Assembly: GCF_002835825.1 (NCBI RefSeq)
Contig: NZ_PIZH01000079.1
Location: 1 to 7,216 of the forward strand
Source: Methanoregula sp.
GTDB lineage: Archaea; Halobacteriota; Methanomicrobia; Methanomicrobiales; Methanospirillaceae
Reading direction: 5' to 3'
Length of the DNA stretch: 7,216 bases
A program made the translations under genes and the position numbers. Shown here in pieces: positions 1-6,484 of the stretch (positions are counted from its first letter, which is position 1; each line of letters opens with the position of its first letter). A model generated the notes under the pieces. It ran no database searches. It was not told the origin of the DNA and saw nothing but the letters and a program-made list of their open reading frames with translations.

Positions 1-1
1 C

Positions 2-313
2 GAATTCCGGCAGCCTCTGGTTGAATACCTGATCCGCGGGCTCGATGACAACGACAAGTGGGTGCGGGTTATGGCAGCCGAGATGCTCGGGGCTCTTGGG
101 GATCCTCACTCCGCCAGGTTCCTCCAGCCACTCCTGGCCGGGTGGGATAGCGATCTGCGGCTTGTTGCAGCACGGTCGCTTGCCAGGATCCGCTCACCGC
201 AATCAGCGGTCATCCCGCCGGCACTCAGTTGCGATCACTGTATGATCCGCCTTGTTGCAGATGAGGCGCTGACAAGACTGAAACTCGAGCAGGGCAGTGA
301 ACACACTTTATGA
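2..313 (+). CDS. HEAT-repeat protein, C-terminal part (5' end outside window)
   Basis: The frame is open from base 2 to a TGA at 311-313, giving about 103 residues without a start, so the gene enters from the left. A GTG at 62 is in frame, but the repeat pattern runs on upstream of it, so it is probably internal. The protein shows about three helical hairpins of the HEAT / PBS-lyase HEAT-like type. The first has PLVEYLIRGLDD, then WVRVMAAEMLGALGDP; the second has FLQPLLAGWDSDLRLVAARSLARI; the third, weaker, has MIRLVADEALTRLK. The pattern D-x-x-x-x-V-R-x-x-A-A-x-x-L-G is characteristic. Such repeats form curved alpha-solenoid scaffolds for protein binding. No catalytic domain is visible in this fragment, so the substrate or partner cannot be named. 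A CDHC cysteine pair in the third repeat has no evident function. The gene points the same way as the TPR gene about 115 bp downstream and may share its transcript. Confidence 0.8.
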   Translation, partial: EFRQPLVEYLIRGLDDNDKWVRVMAAEMLGALGDPHSARFLQPLLAGWDSDLRLVAARSLARIRSPQSAVIPPALSCDHCMIRLVADEALTRLKLEQGSEHTL

Positions 314-323
314 GAAGAAAGGA

Positions 324-359
324 GCGCCGGGACGATATCTGCCGGCGCGTTCCCGGAAC
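324..359. repeat. GC-rich stem-loop plus adjacent palindrome between the HEAT and TPR genes
   Basis: GCGCCGG at 324-330 and CCGGCGC at 342-348 are a perfect 7-bp inverted repeat around an 11-base loop. Directly after it, GTTCCCGGAAC at 349-359 is a palindrome with a single central base. No T-run follows, so it does not look like an archaeal terminator. It could be an RNA-stabilising hairpin between two cotranscribed genes, or a protein-binding dyad. Confidence 0.5.
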
Positions 360-412
360 AGAACCCGTAAGATGCAGAAAGAAGCAGCAGTCCCCGGATG
401 GGGAGAAAACAC

Positions 413-420
413 GAGGAGGG
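413..420 (+). promoter_or_regulatory. Ribosome binding site deciding the TPR gene start
   Basis: GAGGAGGG carries a full GGAGG Shine-Dalgarno core. Two in-frame ATGs follow, at 423 and 429. The second sits at a normal spacing of 8 bases, while the first has only 2, so the start at 429 is preferred. Confidence 0.6.
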
Positions 421-428
421 AGATGAAC

Positions 429-692
429 ATGTACGGCATTACCACGGTCCCGCTGGAAGCGCGGATCCTGTACCGGAAGGGATTGGACCTTTCGGATCAG
501 CAGAAGGATGAAGCCGCGGTGAGATACCTGCGGCAGGCCATCATCATAGCGCCCCGGTTTTTTGGTGCGTACCAGGCACTGGGGATCTGCCTGTCCCGTC
601 TTGGGAGAGAACAGGATGCAGCGGACTGCCGGTACCGGCTTGCCGCGATGGCGGCAGCTCCTGCCCCCGGCAGGGCACAGGCAGGCGCATAA
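429..692 (+). CDS. Small tetratricopeptide-repeat (TPR) protein
   Basis: This gene encodes 87 residues from the ATG at 429, which is preferred over the ATG at 423 on Shine-Dalgarno spacing. The frame is open further upstream to position 297, but that extension would overlap the HEAT gene and lacks a ribosome binding site of its own. Two TPR units can be read. The first spans about residues 11-44 (L14, G18, A29-A30, A37, and P42 closing the unit). The second spans about residues 45-78 (Y48, L51-G52, A64-A65, A72). A short Ala/Pro/Gly-rich tail follows. There is no signal peptide or membrane segment, so it is probably a cytoplasmic adaptor. The family is widespread in methanogens and the fold does not reveal a partner. 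It lies downstream of the HEAT gene and converges on hppA. Confidence 0.7.
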   Translation: MYGITTVPLEARILYRKGLDLSDQQKDEAAVRYLRQAIIIAPRFFGAYQALGICLSRLGREQDAADCRYRLAAMAAAPAPGRAQAGA

Positions 693-710
693 AAGGCGAT
701 GAAGGATCCG

Positions 711-761
711 TTATTTTCCACCTTCCCTGTCGAACGGGAGGGAAACTGCAAAGAAAAAAAG
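711..761. terminator. Convergent terminator region between the TPR gene and hppA
   Basis: The 75 bp between the two convergent stop codons hold signals usable in both directions. For the - strand, seven consecutive A at 754-760 read as T7 directly after the hppA stop, which fits archaeal oligo-T termination. For the + strand there is a shorter TTATTTT at 711-717 after the TPR gene. Between them CCTTCCC (721-727) and GGGAGGG (736-742) can pair over an 8-base loop with one G-T wobble. The hppA-side signal is the stronger one. Confidence 0.5.
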
Positions 762-767
762 TATGGT

Positions 768-2828
768 TCAGATGAAGAGCGGCGCAAGCACGAGCGTCAG
801 CGTTGCAAGGAGCTTGATGAGCACGTGGAGCGACGGGCCGGCAGTGTCCTTGAACGGGTCACCGATGGTGTCGCCGATGACGGCTGCCTTGTGGGCCTCG
901 CTCCTCTTGCCGCCGTGGGCACCACTCTCGATGTACTTCTTGGCATTGTCCCAAGCACCACCTGAATTGTTCAGGATGAGTGCAAGGAGGATGCCGGTGA
1001 TGGTGGCGACCATCAGGAAGCCGGCGAGGGCTTCGTACTTCATGAGGACACCAATGACGGCCGGGAAGGCGACCACGAGGACGCCTGGGAGAACCATACT
1101 CCTGAGAGCGCCGGCGGTAGTGATGTCGATGACTGCTGCATAGTCAGGCTTCTTGGTGCCTGCCATGATGGCCGGGTCCTTGAACTGGATACGGACTGCA
1201 TCGATGACGTCCTGTGCGGTCTTGGAGACAGCGCGGATGGCAAGGCTTGCAAAGAGGAAGACAAGCATTGCACCGAGCAATGCGCCGACAAAGACGGGGA
1301 CGCTTGCAAGGTTGACGACATCGAACGCCTTGCCGGTGAGCTTGGCGATATCGGCCATGTACGCGTTGAAGAGCAGGAAGACCGCGAGCGATGCGCTGCC
1401 GATGGCATATCCCTTGGTGAGCGCCTTCGTTGTGTTGCCGGCTGCGTCGAGCTTGTCCATGCGGTGGCGGACCTCGTCCGGAGCGCCGCTCATCTCGACA
1501 ATACCGCCGGCATTGTCGGCGATGGGGCCGAAGGTGTCCATGGTCAGGACATAGGCGCAGACCATCAGCATACCGATGGTTGCAACTGCGGTGCCGTACA
1601 GGCCGCCGCCTTCAATGCCAGTCATGCTGCCCAGCCAGTAGGAGAGCAGGAGTGAGATGCCAATGAGGATGGCCGGGACGGCGGTGGTCTCAAGACCGAC
1701 CGAGAAACCGCTGATGATGTTGGTTGCCGGTCCGGTCTCGGATGCCTTGGAGATCTCCTGCACCGGCCGGTAGTGGTGGTCAGTGTAGAAGAGCGTGATC
1801 CGGAGGAACGCTACGGAAAGGGCGATACCCACGAGACCGGCTACGAAGAAGTAGATCCAGTTCGGGGTTGCACCAAGGAGCCACTGGACACCGAAGTAGA
1901 GGAAGATGGCCGAGATGACTGCGGTGATGTAGTACCCCATGTTCATGGCATCCATCGGGTCTGCGCCGTCCTTTCCGCGGACGCAGAGGATACCGATCAT
2001 GCTCGCAAGGAGACCGAGCGCACACATGATCAGGGGGAAGAGGATACCGTTGACGCCGAAGATCGGGAAGAGCGCGACACCGAGGATCATGGCACCGATG
2101 TTCTCGGCAGCCGTTGACTCGAAGAGGTCTGCGCCACGGCCGGCACAGTCGCCAACGTTGTCGCCGACAAGATCGGCAACCACGGCGGGGTTCCGGACAT
2201 CGTCTTCAGGGATACCGGCCTCGACCTTGCCGACAAGGTCTGCACCCACATCGGCAGCTTTCGTGTAGATACCGCCACCGAGCTGGGCGAAGAGCGCAAC
2301 GAACGAGGCACCGAAGCCAAAGCCGATGATCACGAATGGGGTGTGCAGCGGGTCTGCACCGAGCAGGATGTAGGTGATCGAGACACCGAGGAGGGACATC
2401 GAGGTGATGATCAGGCCCGAGATCGCCCCGCCACGGAACGAGAAGTCGAGCGCCTTCCCATCGCTGGTCTGGGCTGCTGCCGCAGTCCGGATGTTGGTCC
2501 TGACGGCAATCCACATTGCGACAACGCCGGCGATGGCACTGCAGGCTGCACCGAAGAGGACTGCAACCGCGGTGGCAAAGGCAAGGTCCTGCTGCCCGGT
2601 GAGATAATAAACAGCAAAGATCACAATGGCCAGCACGATGGCAAGCACGGCGATAGTCGAGTACTGTCGTTTGATGAATGCTTCCGCACCCACCCGGATC
2701 GCATCGGCGACCTCGCGCATCTTGGGCGTACCCTGGTCCTGCGAGAGGAGGTTACGCGTCAGGACCGCTGCAAGGCCCAGTGCGATCACACAGATCGCAA
2801 TCACGATAAGTAATGCAAAGTCGATCAT
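768..2828 (-). CDS. hppA: Membrane-integral pyrophosphatase, ion-pumping, probably K+-independent H+-type
   Basis: This 686-residue polytopic membrane protein hydrolyses inorganic pyrophosphate and pumps ions outward across the cell membrane. The length fits the compact prokaryotic members, which have about 16 membrane helices. The catalytic blocks are intact. They are DVGADLVGKVE at residues 193-203, GDNVGDCAGRGADLFES at 222-238 with the Mg/PPi-binding aspartates, and DTFGPIADNAGGI at 431-443. The C-terminal block has NNSGGAWDNAKK from 620 and GDTIGDPFKDTAGPS from 652. In GNTTKA (464-469) the lysine at 468 occupies the position where K+-dependent enzymes have alanine. This lysine is known to replace K+, so the enzyme should be K+-independent, a class whose studied members pump H+. 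The start is an ATG with GGGAGGT 6 bases upstream. The gene diverges from the ech operon across 418 bp. Codon use is strongly GC-ending and regular, consistent with high expression. Confidence 0.96.
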   Translation of the reverse strand: MIDFALLIVIAICVIALGLAAVLTRNLLSQDQGTPKMREVADAIRVGAEAFIKRQYSTIAVLAIVLAIVIFAVYYLTGQQDLAFATAVAVLFGAACSAIAGVVAMWIAVRTNIRTAAAAQTSDGKALDFSFRGGAISGLIITSMSLLGVSITYILLGADPLHTPFVIIGFGFGASFVALFAQLGGGIYTKAADVGADLVGKVEAGIPEDDVRNPAVVADLVGDNVGDCAGRGADLFESTAAENIGAMILGVALFPIFGVNGILFPLIMCALGLLASMIGILCVRGKDGADPMDAMNMGYYITAVISAIFLYFGVQWLLGATPNWIYFFVAGLVGIALSVAFLRITLFYTDHHYRPVQEISKASETGPATNIISGFSVGLETTAVPAILIGISLLLSYWLGSMTGIEGGGLYGTAVATIGMLMVCAYVLTMDTFGPIADNAGGIVEMSGAPDEVRHRMDKLDAAGNTTKALTKGYAIGSASLAVFLLFNAYMADIAKLTGKAFDVVNLASVPVFVGALLGAMLVFLFASLAIRAVSKTAQDVIDAVRIQFKDPAIMAGTKKPDYAAVIDITTAGALRSMVLPGVLVVAFPAVIGVLMKYEALAGFLMVATITGILLALILNNSGGAWDNAKKYIESGAHGGKRSEAHKAAVIGDTIGDPFKDTAGPSLHVLIKLLATLTLVLAPLFI

Positions 2829-2834
2829 TCCATG

Positions 2835-2841
2835 ACCTCCC
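2835..2841 (-). promoter_or_regulatory. Ribosome binding site of hppA
   Basis: On the - strand GGGAGGT lies 6 bases before the hppA ATG. This near-perfect Shine-Dalgarno match fixes the start at 2828. Confidence 0.8.
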
Positions 2842-2928
2842 TGCTGCGTCAGACCAACACCCTCTGGATGGCAACCCCGGATAACCCGCAGGTTCCATAC
2901 AGACGGGATTCTTGTACTGACACATCAG

Positions 2929-2942
2929 GTATGATTAATTGG
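2929..2942 (-). promoter_or_regulatory. Weak box A candidate for hppA
   Basis: Read on the - strand, CCAATTAATCATAC is the most AT-rich stretch close to hppA and could serve as a TATA element. It would place transcription start near 2900-2910 with a leader of about 75-80 bases. The match to the methanogen box A is poor and no clear BRE precedes it. The AT-rich block near 3045-3075 is an alternative that would give a much longer leader. Confidence 0.22.
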
Positions 2943-2975
2943 CATCAGCAGAGACCTGCTCAAATGACCCAAAGG

Positions 2976-3005
2976 AGGGCATTCTATGCTTCAGGGGGAT
3001 GCCCT
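2976..3005. repeat. Perfect 7-bp inverted repeat in the divergent region
   Basis: AGGGCAT at 2976-2982 and ATGCCCT at 2999-3005 are exact complements around a 16-base loop. On the + strand the left arm overlaps a GGAGGG Shine-Dalgarno-like motif (2974-2979), and the loop holds the ATG at 2986. It could be an operator dyad or an RNA hairpin. A 7-bp repeat can also occur by chance. Confidence 0.35.
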
Positions 3006-3207
3006 GCACACGTACATAACCCATCCTATGAGATTATTAGTGCATTTTTGTAGCATTAAATTTTTATCTTATTTTCCTGCCTCGCACCAATCTGGAATAG
3101 CGAAAGAACTGGAAGAATTTTCCCGTTTTACCGCATATTCTTGCGATTTCGTATTCCTGAGCCCTAACCCTGGCCTCGCTCTTTCGTACGCAATTCAATA
3201 TGATTAA
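2986..3207 (+). CDS. Doubtful small ORF, 73 residues, no recognisable family
   Basis: The ATG at 2986 follows AAAGGAGGG (2971-2979) with 6 bases between, an ideal ribosome binding site, and the frame runs to a TAA 39 bases before the echA start. I recognise no domain. The product has a mildly hydrophobic stretch around residues 15-31 and several cysteines (C22, C53). Against a real gene: its codons are AT-rich and unlike those of the neighbouring genes, and the best ech box A candidate (3058-3071) lies inside it, so the ech transcript would not include its start. Most likely a chance ORF, kept because of its ribosome binding site. Confidence 0.18.
   Translation: MLQGDALHTYITHPMRLLVHFCSIKFLSYFPASHQSGIAKELEEFSRFTAYSCDFVFLSPNPGLALSYAIQYD
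3058..3071 (+). promoter_or_regulatory. Candidate BRE/box A promoter of the ech operon
   Basis: AAATTTTTATCTTA resembles the methanogen BRE-box A arrangement: an AAA element, two bases, then a TTTATATA-like core. Transcription would start about 25 bases further on, near 3090, giving a leader of about 155 bases before echA. A second AT-rich element at 3191-3209 (around TCAATATGATTAATAA) could give a much shorter leader. The choice cannot be made by eye. Confidence 0.4.
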
Positions 3208-3233
3208 TAATGAAAAATTCCCATATTCCCGGA

Positions 3234-3240
3234 GGGAGGG
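3234..3240 (+). promoter_or_regulatory. Ribosome binding site supporting the GTG start of echA
   Basis: GGGAGGG ends 6 bases before the GTG at 3247, within a longer GGAGGGAGGG tract (3231-3240). No in-frame ATG lies nearby upstream, so the GTG is the start. Confidence 0.8.
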
Positions 3241-3246
3241 TATCTG

Positions 3247-5163
3247 GTGCAAGTCTCTCAGTTGTTACTATTTCTGGTTCTTTTTCCCCTGATTGCTGCA
3301 TTTTTTTTGCTTTTTGCAAGAAAAAGTCTTGAACGCAATAGGATTGTGAAACTGGCCGCACTGGCAATCGGTGCGATCTCGCTCTGGCTCCTTGTTGCAG
3401 GATTCGACAAGGGAATGATGATGTTTGGTGTTTCGGGCAAGGTGCTGGATCTTACCATGCTCGCCATTGAGCTGGTGATCGCAGTCTACCTGCTCTGGCT
3501 CGGCCTGAAACACAAGAAATATTCCGTGGTGATCCTGGTTGTGATCCAGGCCGCCCTGCTCCTCTGGTTTGAGCTGGTCTTTGGCCATACTCTCGTCGAG
3601 CTGCCCAACAACCTCTTCGTTGACCAGTTCTCGATCATCATGGCCCTGATCATCGGAATCATCGGCAGCCTCATCTGTGTCTATGCCCTGGGCTACATGG
3701 AGACCTTCCATGAGCACCATAAGGAAATCGCGGACCGGCGGGGAATGTTCTTCTTCGTCATCTTCGTCTTCCTCTCGGCGATGTTTGGCCTCGTCTTCTC
3801 CAACAACCTGCTCTGGGTCCTTTTCTTCTGGGAGATCACGACGCTCTGTTCATTCCTTCTCATCGGGTACTCGCAGACAGCCGAGGCAACGAACAACGCG
3901 TTCCTCGCCCTTGCCATGAACATGCTGGGCGGCGTTGCCTTTGTCGTTGCCCTGATCTACCTTGCGACCCTGGACCCGTCCGGCCAGCTGCTGGAACTTT
4001 CCACCCTGCTTACCTCGGGATATGCTGTCGCCATCGTCCCTGCCGTGCTCATCTGTTTCGCCGGCCTGACAAAGGCAGCCCAGATGCCGTTCTCGTCATG
4101 GCTTGTGGGAGCAATGGTTGCCCCCACGCCGGTCTCGGCCCTGCTGCACTCCAGCACCATGGTGAAGGCCGGTGTCTATATTATTGTCAGGTTTGCGCCC
4201 GTCCTGACCGGCACGACCGAAGGGCTCATGATTGCCCTTGTCGGGGGCTTTACGTTCCTCCTGACTTCCTGTATGGCCATATCCGTGAGCAATGCCAAGA
4301 AGGTGCTTGCCTACTCGACCATAGCAAACCTCGGCCTTATCGTGGCCTGTGCCGGTGTCGGGACCTACAATCTCATGTGGGTGGCGATCCTGCTGATCAT
4401 CTTCCATGCAATCGCAAAGTCGCTCCTGTTCCTCTGTGTCGGCACCGTGGAGCACCGGATCGGGAGCCGGGACATCGAGGACATGGGCGGTCTCATCGAG
4501 CGAATGCCCAAGATGGCCGTGATGATGTTCATCGGAATGGCCGGCATGTTCCTTGCACCGTTTGGTATGATCATCTCCAAGTGGGCGGCGATCGAGGCAT
4601 TCATCCAGGCCCCCTTCGGCATCATCTTCATCATTATTCTTGCCTTCGGTGGGTCCGCCACCCTCTTCTTCTGGAGCAAGTGGATGGGGAAGATCATCTC
4701 CGTGATGCGCCATCAGGAGAATGTGGAGAAGACGGTCCCGCAGGATAAATGGACCGTGCTTTGGATTCTCACCGCCCTTGTCATTATCGTAGCCCTGATC
4801 TTCCCGCTGATCTCGTCCGTGCTCATCGAGCCATACATCATGGATATCTACGGGCACACGACCCGCCTTGCCGAGGCTAATATCATCATCATGCTCCTGA
4901 TGCTCGGCCTCCTCATGATCATGCCGTTCTCGATGCTGTTCGAGAGTAAAACACCCCGTATAGCCCCGCCCTACATGGGCGGCAGGACAACCGAAGGTGG
5001 CATGAAGTTCCATGGATCCCTCGGGATGTCCCGCGATCTCGTGCTCTCCAACTATTACCTGCGCACCTACTTCGGTGAGGAGAAACTCTTCATGGTAGGT
5101 GTCCTTGCATGCTGGGGTATTATCCTCATCGCGCTGGTCATGGTCGTGGGGGTGGTGCTATGA
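3247..5163 (+). CDS. echA: Ech hydrogenase subunit A (NuoL/MrpA-like ion-translocating membrane subunit)
   Basis: This 638-residue, highly hydrophobic protein is the antiporter-like subunit of an energy-converting [NiFe] hydrogenase. It is thought to move H+ or Na+ when electrons pass between H2 and ferredoxin. Proton_antipo_M signatures are clear. They include the helix with NNLLWVLFFWEITTL and its key glutamate E196, GLTKAAQMPFSSWL with K275, and ALLHSSTMVKAGVY with H301 and K307. Further along are IIFHAIAKSLLF with H387 and K391, and SKWAAIEAF with K445. These charged residues inside membrane helices match the ion path of complex I antiporter subunits. The C-terminal part has a PPYMGGR loop (574-580) and a last helix at about 614-636. 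Length agrees with known EchA proteins. The start is GTG with a strong ribosome binding site. The first 30 codons are unusually T-rich. The TGA overlaps the echB ATG. Confidence 0.93.
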   Translation: MQVSQLLLFLVLFPLIAAFFLLFARKSLERNRIVKLAALAIGAISLWLLVAGFDKGMMMFGVSGKVLDLTMLAIELVIAVYLLWLGLKHKKYSVVILVVIQAALLLWFELVFGHTLVELPNNLFVDQFSIIMALIIGIIGSLICVYALGYMETFHEHHKEIADRRGMFFFVIFVFLSAMFGLVFSNNLLWVLFFWEITTLCSFLLIGYSQTAEATNNAFLALAMNMLGGVAFVVALIYLATLDPSGQLLELSTLLTSGYAVAIVPAVLICFAGLTKAAQMPFSSWLVGAMVAPTPVSALLHSSTMVKAGVYIIVRFAPVLTGTTEGLMIALVGGFTFLLTSCMAISVSNAKKVLAYSTIANLGLIVACAGVGTYNLMWVAILLIIFHAIAKSLLFLCVGTVEHRIGSRDIEDMGGLIERMPKMAVMMFIGMAGMFLAPFGMIISKWAAIEAFIQAPFGIIFIIILAFGGSATLFFWSKWMGKIISVMRHQENVEKTVPQDKWTVLWILTALVIIVALIFPLISSVLIEPYIMDIYGHTTRLAEANIIIMLLMLGLLMIMPFSMLFESKTPRIAPPYMGGRTTEGGMKFHGSLGMSRDLVLSNYYLRTYFGEEKLFMVGVLACWGIILIALVMVVGVVL

Positions 5164-6041
5164 TCCCCGATCCTTGGGCCGCAGTCCTCAACGCGGTCAT
5201 CTATCTCCTGCTGGCACCGGTTGTCGGCGGGCTCATCGCTGGTATCGACCGCAAGATCACGGCACGGATGCAGGGCCGGGTAGGGCCGCCGCTCCTCCAG
5301 CCTTTCTACGATGTGGGGAAGCTCTTCGAGAAGGAGAACCTCGTGGTGACAACGACTCAGAACTTCTATGTACTGAGCTACCTCGTCTTCATGGCCGTGT
5401 CGGGTGCCCTGTTCTTCTCGGGCGGGGACATGCTGCTCGTGATCTTTGCGTTCACGCTCTCGCATATCTTCCTCGTCCTTGGGGCATATGCTGCCTTCTC
5501 CCCGTACAGCCATGTCGGGGCGGAACGCGAGCTGATCCAGATCATCGCCTACGAGCCGATGATCATCATCACGGCAGCAGGCATGTACATGGTGACGAAG
5601 AGTTTCTACGTGAGCGACATCATGCAGTCCGCGGTACCGGTCGTCCTCTACCTTCCAGGCGTCTTTATCGGGTACCTGATTGTCCTGACCATCAAACTCC
5701 GGAAGTCCCCGTTCGACTTGTCGACCTCCCATCATGCGCACCAGGAGCTTGTCAAGGGTGTGACAACGGACTTCGCCGGTCCGAACCTCGCCAAGATCGA
5801 GATCGCCCACTGGTACGAGTACGTCTTCCTGCTCGGGGTCGTGTACCTGTTCTTCGGGTTCAACCCCCTGCTTGCCATAGCAGCGATCATCATCGCCTAT
5901 TTCCTTGAGATCCTCATCGACAACACGACCTCGAGGGCCAAGTGGCAGCTGACAATGCGGAGCGCCTGGCTGGTTGCCGGTACCCTTGGTATCATCAACC
6001 TTGGCGTCCTGTACTACCTCAGGATGGTGGTTGTCCCATGA
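5160..6041 (+). CDS. echB: Ech hydrogenase subunit B (NuoH-like membrane anchor)
   Basis: This 293-residue membrane protein is homologous to complex I NuoH. It joins the hydrogenase module to the ion-translocating subunit. The frame stays open upstream (an ATG at 5109), but the ATG at 5160 forms an ATGA overlap with the echA stop, has GGGGGTGG just upstream, and gives the expected N-terminus. NuoH-family landmarks are the first cytoplasmic loop RKITARMQGRVGPP (31-44), the acidic loop GAERELIQIIAYEP (120-133) and SPFDLSTSHHAHQELVKG (183-200). In the last motif the family PFDL and the final glutamate (E196) are kept, but the acidic PEAE segment of quinone-reducing NuoH is replaced by a Ser/His-rich stretch, as I expect for Ech, which reacts with ferredoxin rather than quinone. 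About eight membrane helices are apparent. Confidence 0.93.
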   Translation: MIPDPWAAVLNAVIYLLLAPVVGGLIAGIDRKITARMQGRVGPPLLQPFYDVGKLFEKENLVVTTTQNFYVLSYLVFMAVSGALFFSGGDMLLVIFAFTLSHIFLVLGAYAAFSPYSHVGAERELIQIIAYEPMIIITAAGMYMVTKSFYVSDIMQSAVPVVLYLPGVFIGYLIVLTIKLRKSPFDLSTSHHAHQELVKGVTTDFAGPNLAKIEIAHWYEYVFLLGVVYLFFGFNPLLAIAAIIIAYFLEILIDNTTSRAKWQLTMRSAWLVAGTLGIINLGVLYYLRMVVVP

Positions 6042-6484
6042 GTTACCTCAGCAAATCCCCCTGGATCATCCACTACGACGCATCGTCCTGCAATGGCTGC
6101 GACATCGAGGTACTTGCGGCACTTACTCCCGTTTACGATGTCGAGCGCTTTGGCATCATCAACACCGGGAACCCCAAGCACGCCGACATTTTCCTCGTGA
6201 CCGGCAGTGTCAACGAACAGAACCGCGAGATCCTGAAGAATACGTATGACCAGATACCGGATCCCAAGGTTGTCGTCGCTGTTGGGATCTGCGCATCCAC
6301 GGGCGGCATCTTCCGGGAGTGTTACAATGTCATGGGCGGGATTGACAAGGTCATTCCGGTCGATGTCTGGGTTCCGGGCTGTGCGGCCAGGCCCGAGGCA
6401 ATCATCGACGGCGTGGTAAAAGCCCTTGGCATTCTCGAAGAGAAACGAAAAGCGAGGAAGAGACCGGCTGGTGATAGAGCATGA
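6038..6484 (+). CDS. echC: Ech hydrogenase small subunit (NuoB-like, [4Fe-4S] protein)
   Basis: This 148-residue soluble subunit is homologous to complex I NuoB and the hydrogenase small subunit. It binds the proximal [4Fe-4S] cluster next to the NiFe site. Four cysteines fit the cluster ligands: C18 and C21 in SCNGCDIE, C85 in VGICASTGGIF, and C115 in VPGCAARPE. There is no Tat signal, so it faces the cytoplasm, as in group 4 hydrogenases. It is as short as other energy-converting hydrogenase small subunits and lacks the additional cluster domain of uptake hydrogenases. The last 15 residues are basic (KRKARKRPAGDR). Start: the ATG overlaps the echB TGA, and GGTGGT lies 6 bases upstream. An ATGA overlap also joins it to echD. 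Confidence 0.94.
   Translation: MSYLSKSPWIIHYDASSCNGCDIEVLAALTPVYDVERFGIINTGNPKHADIFLVTGSVNEQNREILKNTYDQIPDPKVVVAVGICASTGGIFRECYNVMGGIDKVIPVDVWVPGCAARPEAIIDGVVKALGILEEKRKARKRPAGDRA

Larger units (their letters stand above)
2829..3246. other. Divergent intergenic region between hppA and echA
   Basis: These 418 bp separate two oppositely directed membrane energy systems. The part from about 3030 to 3215 is clearly AT-rich compared with the genes on both sides. It should hold both promoters. Within it I see a box A candidate for ech, a weaker one for hppA, a 7-bp inverted repeat and one doubtful small ORF, each listed separately. I see no tRNA, riboswitch or insertion-element ends. Confidence 0.7.

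Noticed and set aside
297..428. Upstream extension of the TPR protein to a GTG at 297
   Set aside because: It would overlap the HEAT gene end, has no suitable ribosome binding site, and encodes a basic stretch unlike a TPR. The strong GGAGG at 415-419 supports the start at 429.
2343..2813. A 156-codon + strand frame opposite the start of hppA
   Set aside because: It is opposite the N-terminal helices of a clear pyrophosphatase, lacks a ribosome binding site I would trust, and matches no family.
2832..3053. A 73-codon + strand frame starting next to the hppA start
   Set aside because: It overlaps the hppA ribosome binding site on the other strand, has no ribosome binding site of its own that stands out, and shows no domain.
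4096..5013. A 305-codon open frame on the - strand inside echA
   Set aside because: It is antisense to well-supported EchA motifs. Its product is rich in His, Asp, Glu and Gly, which is what the reverse complement of GC-rich membrane-protein codons gives, and it has no recognisable domain.
5109..5159. Upstream ATG at 5109 as the echB start
   Set aside because: It would add a Gly/Arg/His-rich stretch not expected at a NuoH N-terminus and overlap echA by about 55 bases. The ATGA overlap at 5160 matches the other junctions.
5067..5810. A 247-codon open frame on the - strand across the echA-echB junction
   Set aside because: It lies opposite conserved EchB sequence and shows a low-complexity acidic/His composition with no domain, so it is a shadow frame.
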